Assembly (NCBI RefSeq): GCF_900290235.1
Contig: NZ_OLMK01000007.1
Span: forward strand, 62,001 to 126,000
Reading direction: 5' to 3'
Origin: Streptomyces sp. MA5143a
GTDB lineage: Bacteria > Actinomycetota > Actinomycetes > Streptomycetales > Streptomycetaceae
Length of the DNA: 64,000 bases
Positions 1 through 8,639 of this stretch are shown one piece after another. The notes under the pieces were generated by a model. The model was not told where the DNA came from and made no database searches. It saw nothing but the letters and a program-made list of their open reading frames with translations. The position numbers and the translations under genes are program-made. Each line of letters opens with the position of its first letter. Positions within the stretch are counted from its first letter, which is position 1.

Positions 1-206
1 TCACCCAGGCGCGCCACATGGGCGAACCTGAGCTGGGGCGTGCTCGACCAGGCCTCGGCGGCGGCCGTCACGAAGTCGCGCGTCTGGTCCTCCGTGTTGG
101 GGCCCCAGGGCTGGAAACGGCACACCTCCGGCAGGCGGGCCCACGTGTGGACGGCCTGCCAGTCCGCCGGCGTGATCCGGGTCAGGGTCACCGACTGCTC
201 ACTCAT
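1..206 (-). CDS. GNAT-family N-acetyltransferase, N-terminal part (gene runs off the left edge)
   Basis: An open frame reads leftward from an ATG at 206 to the window edge without a stop. It encodes about 68 residues starting MSEQSVTLTRITPADWQAVH, then a segment with LPEVCRFQPWGPNTEDQT. This is the typical N-terminal beta strand and first helices of RimJ/RimL-like GNAT acetyltransferases, which transfer an acetyl group from acetyl-CoA to an amine. The acetyl-CoA-binding loop lies outside the window, so the substrate cannot be guessed. The gene is divergent from the RidA gene at 349. Confidence 0.7.
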   Translation of the reverse strand, partial: MSEQSVTLTRITPADWQAVHTWARLPEVCRFQPWGPNTEDQTRDFVTAAAEAWSSTPQLRFAHVARLG

Positions 207-348
207 GGACCGATCCTGCCAACTGTGCACGCGGAGAACACTTCTCCTTCGCTCCCGGGCAAGCGTCGTCCGGACGGAACGATAACTTCAGCCGTCAAGG
301 GGCCGGTCCGCACCCGACGGGCCCGCGCACCACACCAGGGAGTGAGCC

Positions 349-753
349 ATGGGTTCTCAGGCCAAGGCGTTCGGTTTCGGCATGCCGTGGGAGGCGTTGT
401 ACGGGTACAGCCAGGCCCTGCGGGTCGGTGACACGGTGTACGTGTCGGGGCAGCTGTCCCACGACCGTGACGGGACCTTCGTGGGTGCGGACGACTTCGC
501 ACGGCAGGTCCGCACCACGCTGGAAAACCTCGACCTGGTACTGAAGCGGTTCGGGGCCGAGCGGAGCCAGATCGTGGAGACCACGGTGCTGGTGAGGAAC
601 CTGCGGGAGAACTTCGACACCACGGCGCGGCTGCACGCCGAGTACTTCGGGGGGCACCGGCCCACCAGCACGGTCATGGGCGTCGCCGACCTGGCGCTGC
701 CGGAGCAGCTCGTGGAGATCGGCGCGCTCGTGCGTCTCGACGTGCAGCCGTAG
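349..753 (+). CDS. RidA/YjgF/UK114 family protein
   Basis: This 134-residue protein has the usual length of the RidA family, whose members deaminate reactive enamine/imine intermediates or act as related small trimeric hydrolases. Family features are VYVSGQLSHD near residue 28, the central ARQVRTTLENLDLVL helix and the C-terminal strand EIGALVRLDV. The highly conserved arginine of catalytically active RidA (R in an R-P-T/S context) may correspond to HRPTSTV near residue 104. The start is an ATG preceded by GGGAG at a good distance. It converges on the next gene with only 7 bases between stops. The in vivo substrate is unknown. Confidence 0.88.
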   Translation: MGSQAKAFGFGMPWEALYGYSQALRVGDTVYVSGQLSHDRDGTFVGADDFARQVRTTLENLDLVLKRFGAERSQIVETTVLVRNLRENFDTTARLHAEYFGGHRPTSTVMGVADLALPEQLVEIGALVRLDVQP

Positions 754-760
754 GCCAAGC

Positions 761-2875
761 TCACCCCGTCGCCGCGTGGCGGCCGCCTCCCCGTCGGCGG
801 TTCCTGCCGCGGCGCCTGCTCATCGGTACGGCGAGGCCGCAGAGCAGTCCCACGGCCAGGGCGTACGGCCACCAGCCGAAGCCGCTGTCGGCCGAGGCGC
901 TCGTGTTCAGGGTGTCGGGGCCCCGGGGGTCCGTCCCGGCGTCCGCCGCGGACCTGGTCTTGGGCGACGCGGCCGCCTTCGCCGCCGTCAGGACGACGTC
1001 GTTGCCGTCGCCGCCCCGGTAGCTGATCCGGTAGGTGCTGTCGGCCAGCTTCACCTTCGCGCCCTCGCGCAGCCCCTTGAACGTACCGGTGACGCCGCCC
1101 TTGCCGGTGTGGTCGATCACGGTGACCTTCTCGCCGGGGCCGCCGACGGCGCCGAGGGCCGCGAAGTCCAGCCCGCCCGCCAGCCGTACCGCCCCGGACA
1201 CCTTCAACGGCCGCTCGCGCAGCACCAGCCGGCCCCGCCCGGTCTGGGTGTAGCCGCCGGTCACCCGCAGGCCCGCCACGACCGCACCGGCGTTGGTCAC
1301 GGAGCCCCGCACCGTGCCCTTGCCGGAGAGGGAGCGGTTCACCGTCAGCCCGGCCGTGCCCACGTCGAGCCTCGCGCCCGCCGTGGTGAGCCGGATCCCC
1401 TCGCTGCGCGCCAGGGTCGCCCCCGAGCGGAGCGCGAGCGTGCCCTTGGTGACGGTCGTCAGCCCGGTGTACGTCACCCCGCTGCCCGTCAGCGTCGTCG
1501 TCGCGGCGCCGGACTGGGTGAACGAGCCGCTGCCGCTGATCCTGGACAGCGACACCGGCTTGGTGACGTTGCGGACGACCAGCGTGCCGTCGTTGACGAC
1601 CTTGTACAGGTCGCCCTTCGTGTACAGCCCGCCGTCTCCGCCCCGCTTTCCACTGCCCAGCCGCAGCACCGCGTTCTTCTGGACCGTCGTCGAGCCGTTG
1701 TAGTACTGGACGGCGGCGAAGGTGACGTCGTTGCCCTTCGTGCCCTTGATGACGATGTCCCCGGCGCCGGGCGCGGACAGGGTGTCGTGGAACCTGCCGC
1801 CGCCGATGGGGGCGCCCAGGGTGACCGGGCCGTTGTAGTCGAAGGTCAGCAGCGAACGGGAGCGGGCGGCCAGGAGGTTGATGTAGACCGTCTCGGCGGT
1901 GCCCGGCATGAAGATCTTGTTCGTGGTGCCGTCGCCCCACTGGACGTTCGCGCCCTTGATGTTGGTGCCGCGCTTGTTGACGTTCTTCCGCGCGGGCGTC
2001 CAGTTCAGGGCGGGGTCGCTGAGTGAGGGATTGGTGTCCCCGCCCTGGTTCGACCAGCTGTACTGGCCCGTGAGGATCACCTTGCTGCCGGGCCGGGACT
2101 GGACGTTGATGTCGCTGCCGTACTCGCGCTGGTAGAAGTCCATGCCCTGGGTGACGGTCTGCCCCAGGGGCGTGTCCACGGTCCAGGTGCCCTGGTTGAG
2201 GATCTTGCGTACGCCGGGCAGCGAGGTCGCGTACTCCGGCGCGCCCGCGTTGAGCTGTGTCCCGTTGTCGATGACACCGGTGAACGGGTGGGTGCCCGAC
2301 AGGTCCCAGGTCGCCCACAGGAACCTCGGCTGACTGATCAACCCGGAGCCGCTGATGGTGCCCAGGTTGTACTGGACGTCCTTCAGCGCCAGCCGCAGGG
2401 TGCCGTCGACCCTGATGTTGTCCTGGTTGAGCCGGAACGCCGGGGTGTTGTACGGGAAGTTCCCGATCAGCCCGGTCCGGCCGCCGTTCCCGTACTGGAG
2501 GGTCGCGCCCCTCGCGACGGTCACGGCAGGCGGGTCCGGGTTCGTCACGGTGACGTACGGGTGGTTGCCGCCGAGCGTCTTCACGACCTGCCGCTGCCGG
2601 GCCTTGGGCAGGGTGAACCCGCTGTCCCTGGTGAGGATCAGGGTCCCGGTGCCCCGCACGGTCAGTGTCCCGGTCCCGCTGAAGGTGCCGTCGTAGGTCG
2701 TCTTCCCCGGCGGCACGGTCACGACCGTGTCGCCGTCGAGCCGGACGTCCCGGCCCGCCAGTACGTCGGCGGTCGCGTCACGGGGGGCGGCGGTCGCGGT
2801 CGGGGCACCGAGCATCAGGGCGGTGACCGCCAGGGCTCCGGCGGTTGCCGCTGTCTTGTGGATATGGCTGCGCAC
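761..2875 (-). CDS. Secreted beta-strand-repeat (autotransporter-associated repeat type) protein with C-terminal membrane anchor
   Basis: About 704 residues if started at GTG 2875, which gives a clean Sec signal peptide (RSHIHKTAATAGALAVTALM, cleavage near TATA-AP). An upstream ATG at 2983 would put 36 unlikely residues before the signal, and neither start has a strong ribosome site. The mature part is rich in Gly, Thr, Val and Asn with repeating G-S-G-T-hydrophobic strands, and it ends in TYRISYRGGDGNDVVLTA. That ending is typical of passenger-associated beta-strand repeats (PATR). Near the C-terminus a hydrophobic stretch (WWPYALAVGLLCGLAVPM) followed by an Arg-rich tail suggests a membrane anchor in place of an outer-membrane barrel. 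No catalytic motif was recognised; a cell-surface or adhesin role is inferred. Confidence 0.72.
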   Translation of the reverse strand: MRSHIHKTAATAGALAVTALMLGAPTATAAPRDATADVLAGRDVRLDGDTVVTVPPGKTTYDGTFSGTGTLTVRGTGTLILTRDSGFTLPKARQRQVVKTLGGNHPYVTVTNPDPPAVTVARGATLQYGNGGRTGLIGNFPYNTPAFRLNQDNIRVDGTLRLALKDVQYNLGTISGSGLISQPRFLWATWDLSGTHPFTGVIDNGTQLNAGAPEYATSLPGVRKILNQGTWTVDTPLGQTVTQGMDFYQREYGSDINVQSRPGSKVILTGQYSWSNQGGDTNPSLSDPALNWTPARKNVNKRGTNIKGANVQWGDGTTNKIFMPGTAETVYINLLAARSRSLLTFDYNGPVTLGAPIGGGRFHDTLSAPGAGDIVIKGTKGNDVTFAAVQYYNGSTTVQKNAVLRLGSGKRGGDGGLYTKGDLYKVVNDGTLVVRNVTKPVSLSRISGSGSFTQSGAATTTLTGSGVTYTGLTTVTKGTLALRSGATLARSEGIRLTTAGARLDVGTAGLTVNRSLSGKGTVRGSVTNAGAVVAGLRVTGGYTQTGRGRLVLRERPLKVSGAVRLAGGLDFAALGAVGGPGEKVTVIDHTGKGGVTGTFKGLREGAKVKLADSTYRISYRGGDGNDVVLTAAKAAASPKTRSAADAGTDPRGPDTLNTSASADSGFGWWPYALAVGLLCGLAVPMSRRRGRNRRRGGGRHAATG

Positions 2876-2987
2876 GCCTTGGGAGACGGTGGGGACGCCA
2901 CCCGATAACAGAAAATCTCCCCCGAACCCTCGCGGTCCGGCGGACGGGGTGGATCCGCCGGACCACGGTGCCCCCGTTGCCACGGCC

Positions 2988-3728
2988 TCAGGGACACAGA
3001 GGCAGGGTCAGGCCGGTGCCCGGCGGTGTCAGATCGCCCGGGGAGGTGACGGGATGGGTGCGGACGCATGTGAAGACTTCCGCGTAACGGACTCCGGCCT
3101 CATGGCCGCGGCGCTCCGCCTGCTGCCGGGTGAGATCGACGAAGTCACTGCCCTTGCGCTGCCTCCGGGAGTCGTTCTGGCTCACGTGCTCGGCGAGCAT
3201 CGCCTCCTTGACGGACATGGTGGCCGTGATGTCGACCCGGACGTCCGGGGTGCCCGCGCCCGCCCCGAGAAGGGTGTCCGCGTAGAACAACGAGGGCACC
3301 CGGTCCGTAGCCGGGTGAGCCGTCACGACGGCCGGTTCCCGAGCCAGTAGCCGCGCGGCGGTCACCAGCGCGGCGGCTGCCCGGTGGTCCGGGTGGTAGT
3401 CGTCGGGGTGGGGGGCGAAGATCACATCCGGCTGGGCCTGGCGCAGGACGTCCACGACCTGTTCCCGGGTTTCCCTGGTGTCGTAGAGGAACCCGTCGGG
3501 CAGCCCCAGCCACAGCAACCCGGCACCGAGGACGTCGGCCGCTCGCCGGGCTTCGGCCTCACGCACCGACGCGGTCCGCTCCGGCCGCATCGTACGGGAG
3601 CCGAGCGACCCGTCTGTGAGCACGCACAGCGTGACGGCGGCCGCTTGGTGCACGTAGTGGGCGAGCGTTCCGGCGCAGAACAGCTCGATGTCATCGGGAT
3701 GGGCGCCGACTGCAAGTACCTTGAGCAT
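2988..3728 (-). CDS. PIG-L/LmbE family deacetylase
   Basis: This 246-residue protein begins MLKVLAVGAHPDDIELFCAG. AHPDD at residues 9-13 and the downstream HPDDYHPDHRAA carry the zinc-binding His/Asp residues and catalytic Asp of the PIG-L fold. Family members remove N-acetyl groups from GlcNAc-containing conjugates (MshB and BshB in thiol biosynthesis, GlcNAc-PI deacetylase). The ATG has a strong AAGGAGG ribosome site. It lies just downstream of, and in the same direction as, the glycosyltransferase ending at 3789, so a sugar-conjugate pathway with glycosyl transfer followed by deacetylation is plausible. The substrate is unknown. Confidence 0.88.
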   Translation of the reverse strand: MLKVLAVGAHPDDIELFCAGTLAHYVHQAAAVTLCVLTDGSLGSRTMRPERTASVREAEARRAADVLGAGLLWLGLPDGFLYDTRETREQVVDVLRQAQPDVIFAPHPDDYHPDHRAAAALVTAARLLAREPAVVTAHPATDRVPSLFYADTLLGAGAGTPDVRVDITATMSVKEAMLAEHVSQNDSRRQRKGSDFVDLTRQQAERRGHEAGVRYAEVFTCVRTHPVTSPGDLTPPGTGLTLPLCP

Positions 3729-3738
3729 GGGCCTCCTT

Positions 3739-3786
3739 GTCGGTGTCGGTGTCGCTGTCGGTGTCGGTGTCGGTGTCTTTGTCGGT
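3739..3786. repeat. Hexanucleotide microsatellite, about eight GTCGGT units
   Basis: Eight consecutive 6-bp units (six exact GTCGGT; one GTCGCT, one GTCTTT) fill the spacer between the glycosyltransferase stop codon and the ribosome site of the PIG-L gene. Read on the gene strand the unit is ACCGAC. Copy-number change would alter the distance between two cotranscribed genes without shifting either frame. Confidence 0.93.
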
Positions 3787-3788
3787 GG

Positions 3789-5195
3789 TCACCTGTCCGT
3801 GCGTGCGGAGGCATCCACCAGGACGCGCGAGAACTGGGCCAGGCTGCTGTCGGTCAGGAAATGGCGCAGGACCCGTCGGCGTCCGTTCGCGCCCAGTCCC
3901 TCGGCGAGCGAGGGGTCGGCGAGCAGGCTGTTGATCGCGGTGCCGAAGCCCTGCGCGTCATACGCGTGCGCCAGCAGCATGCCGGTCTTGCCGTCCTCGA
4001 CCTGCTGCCGCAGGCCGCCGACGGGGGACGCCACCACAGGACGGCCCTTCCAGGCGGCCTCCGACACGGTGAGGCCGAAGCCCTCGGCGAGCGATTTCTG
4101 GACCACCACGGTGGAGCGCCGTTGTACGGCGTTGATCAGCAGTGCGTGCCTGTCCGGGAGCTCCGTCGGCACACGCACCAGATGCACCCGTTCACGCATG
4201 CTCCCCAGGCTCGCCGTTCGCGCCCGGCACTCCTCGAAGACCTCGGCCGCCTCGCGGTCCTGCCCGATCTGCGGACCGACCAGAAGGAGGTGCGCTCCAT
4301 GAAGGGGATCGACGTGCTGGACGAAGGCGGAGATCACCCCGGGTATGTCCTTGGCCCGGTCCCACCGGCTCACCTGGGTGATCACCGGAACCTGCCGCAA
4401 GGCGGGGACGATCCCTGACAGAAGCCGGGAGGGGTCTGCGGTGTTGTCCAGCGGCCGGTTCTTCGGGGACAGGGGGTTGATGGAGGGGGTGACGAGGTGG
4501 TGGGGGCCGTCCAGGCCCTGTGGCAGTACCTCGTCGCAGGAGGTGATGTAGCCGTGCGCGGCACCCAGATAACGGCGCAGGAACGCCCACCCCTGTTCGG
4601 CCAGGTCCGATCGGAGCGGAGGGCCGATGTGAGCCCGCCACAGAACGGTGCATCCGGCGTCCGCCAAGTGCGGGATCAAACCCGCGGTGTGATGGTCGTG
4701 CAGGACGACGATGCCGCGCCTGTCCACCGACCTGGCGATGTGTGCGGCCGTGGTACGGGATACACGCTCGTATAAGTTCCGGCTGAGTTCGAGTGCTTTG
4801 GCGGTCTTCGTACTGCGGGCCGGCCGTGGTACTCCACACAGGAGGTAATAGATTTCCTTGGACAAAGCCCGGAATTCCGGCGAGGCGCCGAGGGTGAACC
4901 ACTGGGTGGAGATGTCGGCCCCGGACAGATAGGGCAGGGAGTTGTGGAGCAGCTCGGCGACACCGCCCCTGGTGTGGGTGTCGCTGACATGGCACACCTG
5001 ACGTCCGTCGAGGTGATGGCGAGCCGTGCGCAGCATGTCCCCCACCTCCTTGACCCGTTCGGCTCCCACGACGGGCGTCAGACGGGAAAGGGGCATGGCG
5101 CGCACCGGGATTCTGATGGGACCTGAAGGAGCTGAAATCCCTTTCCCAACCGCCGGATTCACCCGGGACGACCCTGATGCGGGCGATATGATCAC
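3789..5195 (-). CDS. GT4-like glycosyltransferase (trehalose-synthase-type, TreT-like)
   Basis: About 468 residues when started at GTG 5195, which has an AGAAGGAGA ribosome site about seven bases upstream. The longer frame from 5375 adds 60 residues of non-family sequence. The N-domain has CHVSDTHTRGGVAELLHN and VVLHDHHTAG. The C-domain has ITQVSRWDRAKD, LLLVGPQI and the donor-binding E-x7-E region ALAEGFGLTVSEAAWKGRP (written here as SLAEGFGLTVSEAAWKGRP) followed by VASPVGGLRQQVEDG. This pattern fits GT-B retaining transferases related to trehalose glycosyltransferring synthase. The pairing with a PIG-L deacetylase also recalls MshA/MshB-style pathways. The acceptor is unknown. Confidence 0.83.
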   Translation of the reverse strand: MIISPASGSSRVNPAVGKGISAPSGPIRIPVRAMPLSRLTPVVGAERVKEVGDMLRTARHHLDGRQVCHVSDTHTRGGVAELLHNSLPYLSGADISTQWFTLGASPEFRALSKEIYYLLCGVPRPARSTKTAKALELSRNLYERVSRTTAAHIARSVDRRGIVVLHDHHTAGLIPHLADAGCTVLWRAHIGPPLRSDLAEQGWAFLRRYLGAAHGYITSCDEVLPQGLDGPHHLVTPSINPLSPKNRPLDNTADPSRLLSGIVPALRQVPVITQVSRWDRAKDIPGVISAFVQHVDPLHGAHLLLVGPQIGQDREAAEVFEECRARTASLGSMRERVHLVRVPTELPDRHALLINAVQRRSTVVVQKSLAEGFGLTVSEAAWKGRPVVASPVGGLRQQVEDGKTGMLLAHAYDAQGFGTAINSLLADPSLAEGLGANGRRRVLRHFLTDSSLAQFSRVLVDASARTDR

Positions 5196-5710
5196 GCTTG
5201 GCTCTCCTTCTGGACAACTTCTCCGCCGGGCTGACCCGTAGGGCATTTGGCAGTGGGCCGATGGCTTCGAAGAGAAGCAGACCGCTGGGCCGACTGAAAA
5301 TAGGGAATCGCCTAATTTCCCCTCGGTCATGGTGGTGAGCGATGTTGCCCGCACCGGGGTGGCGCGCCGTTCCATTGCTCGCGCGATGGCTTGAATTCAC
5401 CATGGCCGGGGCTATTTCGTCGGCGGTTCCATGCGGCGTGGATGCCGCTTCTTCGGGCCGAAATCCGGGCCTGTGGGCCTCAGGGTCGGTCGCGCTCAGG
5501 ATGTGCTCGTTGTGCGCGACCCGTTGACCTGTTCGTAGCGCACCCTTACCTTTTCGCCGTTCGGAGTGACTGATCTTGTGCGATATGCCGAACGATTCTG
5601 TTTCTTTTTGTGCCGCCTCGTACGCTCCGGCGCCCCCACATGACCCCCACCCCTACGACCCCCACACCCCCACGACCCCCACACGCGGAACCTTCAGAGA
5701 GGCAGACCGC
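5196..5710. other. Intergenic region between divergent genes, no supported gene
   Basis: This 515-bp stretch lies between the glycosyltransferase start and the first GH43 gene. Its composition is less GC-rich than its surroundings around 5260-5300 and 5570-5620. Near 5635-5690 there is a low-complexity run of ACGACCCCCAC-type words. Short frames here lack ribosome sites and codon bias. It must contain at least two promoters, but I could not place them reliably. Confidence 0.6.
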
Positions 5711-6829
5711 ATGAGCCGCGACAACGCCTTGCCCCAACCCCCCGACCGCAGGCAGCTGTTGAAGGGCGCCCTGGCCGCGGGCGCCCTCACCGCGCTGCCC
5801 GGTGCCGGTGCCGCCCACGCGGCGACCGGCGGGCCGGCCGCTTCCCCGGCGGGACCGGGTACCGCCGCCCCGTACGTCAACCCGCTGGTCCGCAACCGGG
5901 CGGACCCGCACATCCACCGCCACCGCGACGGCTTCTACTACTTCACGGCCACCGCCCCCGAGTACGACCGGATCATCCTGCGCGGATCCCGCACGCTGCG
6001 CGGTCTGTCGACGGCGTCCGAGTCGGTGATCTGGCGCAAGCACGCCACCGGTGCCATGGGCGCCCACATCTGGGCACCGGAGATCCACCACATCGACGGC
6101 AAGTGGTACATCTACTTCGCCTCCGCGCCCGCCGAGGACATCTGGGCCATCCGGATCTGGGTCCTCGAGAACGCGCACCGCGATCCGTTCAAGGGCACCT
6201 GGGTCGAGCGCGGCCAACTGAAGACCGCCTGGGAGACGTTCTCCCTCGACGCCACCACCTTCACCCACCGCGGCACCCGCTATCTGGCCTGGGCGCAGCA
6301 CGAGCCCGGCATGGACAACAACACCGCGCTCTGGCTGTCGAGGATGGCCGACCCGCTGACCCTGACCGGACCCCAGGTCCGGCTCTCCACCCCGGAGCTG
6401 CCCTGGGAGGTCATCGGCTTCAAGGTCAACGAGGGCCCGTCGGTCATCCGGCGCAACGGCCGCCTGTTCATGTCGTACTCGGCGAGCGCCACCGACTTCA
6501 ACTACTGCATGGGCCTGCTGACGGTCGACGAGGACGCCGACCTGATGAACCCCGCCAACTGGTCGAAGTCGCGGACGCCGGTCTTCACCAGCAACGACAC
6601 CACCCGGCAGTACGGGCCGGGCCACAACAGCTTCACCGTCGCCGAGGACGGCCGTACCGACGTCCTCGTCTACCACGCCCGCCAGTACAAGGACATCGTC
6701 GGCGACCCGCTGAACGACCCCAACCGCCACACCCGTGTGCAGCGCCTCGGCTGGAAGCCCGACGGCGCCCCCGACTTCGGCGTCCCCGTCGCCGACACCC
6801 CCACCCCGGGTTCCCGGAAGGAGAGCTGA
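5711..6829 (+). CDS. Secreted GH43 family glycosidase, probable arabinofuranosidase
   Basis: A 372-residue protein from ATG 5711. The N-terminus carries a Tat-type signal (DRRQLLKGALAAGALTAL, cleavage near AHA-AT). The mature enzyme shows the five-bladed propeller landmarks of GH43: the general base Asp in NRADPHIHRH, the pKa-tuning Asp in FSLDATTF and the acid Glu in KVNEGPSVI. Overall it resembles exo-acting alpha-1,5-L-arabinofuranosidases (my recollection is GH43 subfamily 26), which trim arabinan side chains of pectin. It sits one base before the next GH43 gene and is almost certainly cotranscribed with it. The exact linkage specificity is inferred from resemblance. Confidence 0.85.
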   Translation: MSRDNALPQPPDRRQLLKGALAAGALTALPGAGAAHAATGGPAASPAGPGTAAPYVNPLVRNRADPHIHRHRDGFYYFTATAPEYDRIILRGSRTLRGLSTASESVIWRKHATGAMGAHIWAPEIHHIDGKWYIYFASAPAEDIWAIRIWVLENAHRDPFKGTWVERGQLKTAWETFSLDATTFTHRGTRYLAWAQHEPGMDNNTALWLSRMADPLTLTGPQVRLSTPELPWEVIGFKVNEGPSVIRRNGRLFMSYSASATDFNYCMGLLTVDEDADLMNPANWSKSRTPVFTSNDTTRQYGPGHNSFTVAEDGRTDVLVYHARQYKDIVGDPLNDPNRHTRVQRLGWKPDGAPDFGVPVADTPTPGSRKES

Positions 6830-6830
6830 G

Positions 6831-8243
6831 ATGAGACGTGCGTACGCGATCCTCCTGGCACTCTGTCTCGCGCTGGCCGGCGCCCTGGCCACCGCGGGCC
6901 CGGCCCAGGCGGCACCCCAGACCGTGCCCAACGGCGTCCAGTTCACCGACGGCGGCGGCAACCCCGTGCACGCGCACGGCGGCGGGGTCCTCAAGGTCGG
7001 CTCGTACTACTACTGGTTCGGTGAGCACCGGAACCCCGACAACACCTTCAAGTACGTGTCGGCGTACCGCTCGACGGACCTGAAGAACTGGGAGTTCCGC
7101 AACAACGTCCTCACCCAGGCCACCGACCCGGAACTGGCGACCGCCAACATCGAGCGGCCGAAGGTGATCTACAACGCGTCCACCGGCACGTTCGTGATGT
7201 GGATGCACAAGGAGAACGGCGTCGACTACAGCGAGGCCCGCGCCGCCGTCGCCGTCTCCGACACCGTCGACGGCGACTACAGCTGGCGGGGCAGCTTCCG
7301 CCCGCTCGGCCAGCACATGTCCCGTGACATCACCACCTTCGTGGACACCGACGGCGCCGGCTACATGATCTCGGCGGCCCGCGAGAACTACGACCTCCAG
7401 ATCTACCGGCTCACCGCCGACTACACACAGGTCGCCGCCCTCGTCGCCGACCCCTGGCACGGCGGCCACCGTGAGGCCCCGGCCCTGTTCAAGCGGGGCG
7501 GCGTGTACTTCATGCTGACCTCGGGGGCCACCGGCTGGAACCCTAACCAGCAGCAGTACGCCACCGCCACCAGCATCGCCGGACCGTGGACGGCCATGAC
7601 CAACATCGGCGACTCCACGACCTTCGGCTCGCAGACCGCGTACGTCCTGCCCGTGCAGGGCGCGTCGACCACCTCGTACCTCTACATGGGGGACCGCTGG
7701 GGCAACTCCTTCGGCGGCACGGTCAACGACTCCCGCTACGTGTGGCTGCCGCTGACCTTCCCCACCTCGACCACGATGTCCCTGTCCTGGTCGCCGGAGA
7801 TCACCGTCGACACGGCCGCCGGCACGGTCAGCGGCACCGCCGCCACCTACAACACGCTGGTCGCACGGCACTCCTCCAGGTGCGCCGACGTGACGAGCCA
7901 GTCGCTGTGGGCGGGCGCCCAGCTCAAGCAGTACGCCTGCAACGGCGGCACCAACCAGAAGTACTGGTTCAAGTCCGTCGGCGGCGGCTACTACCAACTG
8001 GTGACCCGCCACAGCTCCCTGTGCGTGCAGGAGAACGCGAACACCGTCACCCAGGAGAACTGCAACTCCTCGGCGAACAACCAGCAGTGGTCCCTGACCA
8101 CCACCGGCTCCTACGTCAACGTCAAGTCCCGCGCGACCGGCGAGTGCCTGGACGTGAACGGCGGGTCCACCGCCGACTCGGCCGCGATCATCACGTACAC
8201 GTGCAACGGCGGCACGAACCAGCAGTGGGCCCGCGGCACATGA
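6831..8243 (+). CDS. Secreted GH43 exo-beta-1,3-galactanase-like enzyme with C-terminal CBM13 (ricin-type) module
   Basis: A 470-residue protein with a Sec signal (AYAILLALCLALAGALATAG, cleavage near AQA-AP). Residues about 30-335 match the GH43 subfamily that contains galactan 1,3-beta-galactosidases: NPVHAHGGGVLKVGSYYYWF, NIERPKVIYN, GHREAPALFKRG and SGATGWNPNQQ. Residues about 345-470 form a ricin-type beta-trefoil with the repeated QxW signatures NGGTNQKYW, ANNQQWS and NGGTNQQW. The predicted role is release of galactose from type II arabinogalactan main chains outside the cell. The ATG overlaps a GGAAGGAGAG ribosome site two bases past the preceding stop. Its last 53 bp also lie inside a direct repeat (see 8191-8391). 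Confidence 0.86.
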   Translation: MRRAYAILLALCLALAGALATAGPAQAAPQTVPNGVQFTDGGGNPVHAHGGGVLKVGSYYYWFGEHRNPDNTFKYVSAYRSTDLKNWEFRNNVLTQATDPELATANIERPKVIYNASTGTFVMWMHKENGVDYSEARAAVAVSDTVDGDYSWRGSFRPLGQHMSRDITTFVDTDGAGYMISAARENYDLQIYRLTADYTQVAALVADPWHGGHREAPALFKRGGVYFMLTSGATGWNPNQQQYATATSIAGPWTAMTNIGDSTTFGSQTAYVLPVQGASTTSYLYMGDRWGNSFGGTVNDSRYVWLPLTFPTSTTMSLSWSPEITVDTAAGTVSGTAATYNTLVARHSSRCADVTSQSLWAGAQLKQYACNGGTNQKYWFKSVGGGYYQLVTRHSSLCVQENANTVTQENCNSSANNQQWSLTTTGSYVNVKSRATGECLDVNGGSTADSAAIITYTCNGGTNQQWARGT

Positions 8244-8391
8244 CCGGGGGTCAGCTCAGCAGGTCGACCGCGTCGATCGCCGTCCCGGCACTCAGATAGG
8301 AGGTCGTCCCCGACCCGCTCACCACGTTGATCCTCAGCACGTTGTACTGGCTCGTGTCCGTCAGCCAGGCGGACGCCGGCACGCTGTAGGT
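8191..8391. repeat. Left copy of a 201-bp direct repeat flanking the 4.8-kb insertion
   Basis: This segment holds the last codons of the GH43-CBM13 gene, the short convergent intergenic gap and the last 47 codons of a PL4 lyase gene (opposite strand). It aligns without gaps to 13159-13359. I count 12 differences: 11 fall in the first 72 or so bases and one in the remaining 130. The GH43 gene is intact at this copy, while the lyase gene is only a fragment. Confidence 0.93.
8251..8391 (-). pseudogene. C-terminal fragment of a PL4 rhamnogalacturonan lyase
   Basis: Forty-seven codons including the stop match the C-terminus of the intact lyase at 13219. They differ at two codons: the end reads DLLS here against DLLN, and an Arg replaces a Lys in the NVLKINVVSG strand. 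The match stops abruptly at 8391, where unrelated sequence begins. There is no start codon or ribosome site, so it is a relic of the event that duplicated the junction. Confidence 0.9.
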
Positions 8392-8402
8392 ACTGTGCTA
8401 TC

Positions 8403-8420
8403 CCGGGGGATAACCCCCGG
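8403..8420. other. Short perfect inverted repeat at the left edge of the insertion
   Basis: CCGGGGG and CCCCCGG flank a 4-base loop (ATAA), only 11 bases inside the left repeat boundary. It could be a terminator stem for the truncated junction or part of an element end. The sequence alone does not decide between them. Confidence 0.5.
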
Positions 8421-8492
8421 ACCCCCAGCAGAAAAGCAGGTCGGCCGGCGTGACCGGCGCGGACATCGCGAGGCCAGCCGGCAGCAAAGATC

Positions 8493-8525
8493 GGCCCTGA
8501 TCCCTCACCGCGAGGGATCAGGGCC
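8493..8525. terminator. Strong hairpin, likely terminator of the leftward operon 9550-8640
   Basis: A perfect 14-bp stem (GGCCCTGATCCCTC and its complement) encloses a 5-base loop. It lies 115 bases beyond the stop of the gene at 8640 on that gene's strand. No long T-run follows, as is common in Streptomyces terminators. Confidence 0.75.
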
Positions 8526-8639
8526 GTCTGGCGTCGCAGCGCGGATCAGTTCCGCGGTGCCGGACGGTGGCTTGCAGGCTCGATCCGGCGGGTCGACCCG
8601 GAGTCTTCATCACTCCGGGGCGACCCGTTCGCTGTTCGG

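Noticed and set aside
2876..2983. Upstream ATG start for the secreted repeat protein
   Set aside because: It would place 36 non-signal residues before an otherwise clean signal peptide.
5196..5375. N-terminal 60 residues of the longer glycosyltransferase frame
   Set aside because: Non-family sequence, whereas GTG 5195 has a strong AGAAGGAGA ribosome site.
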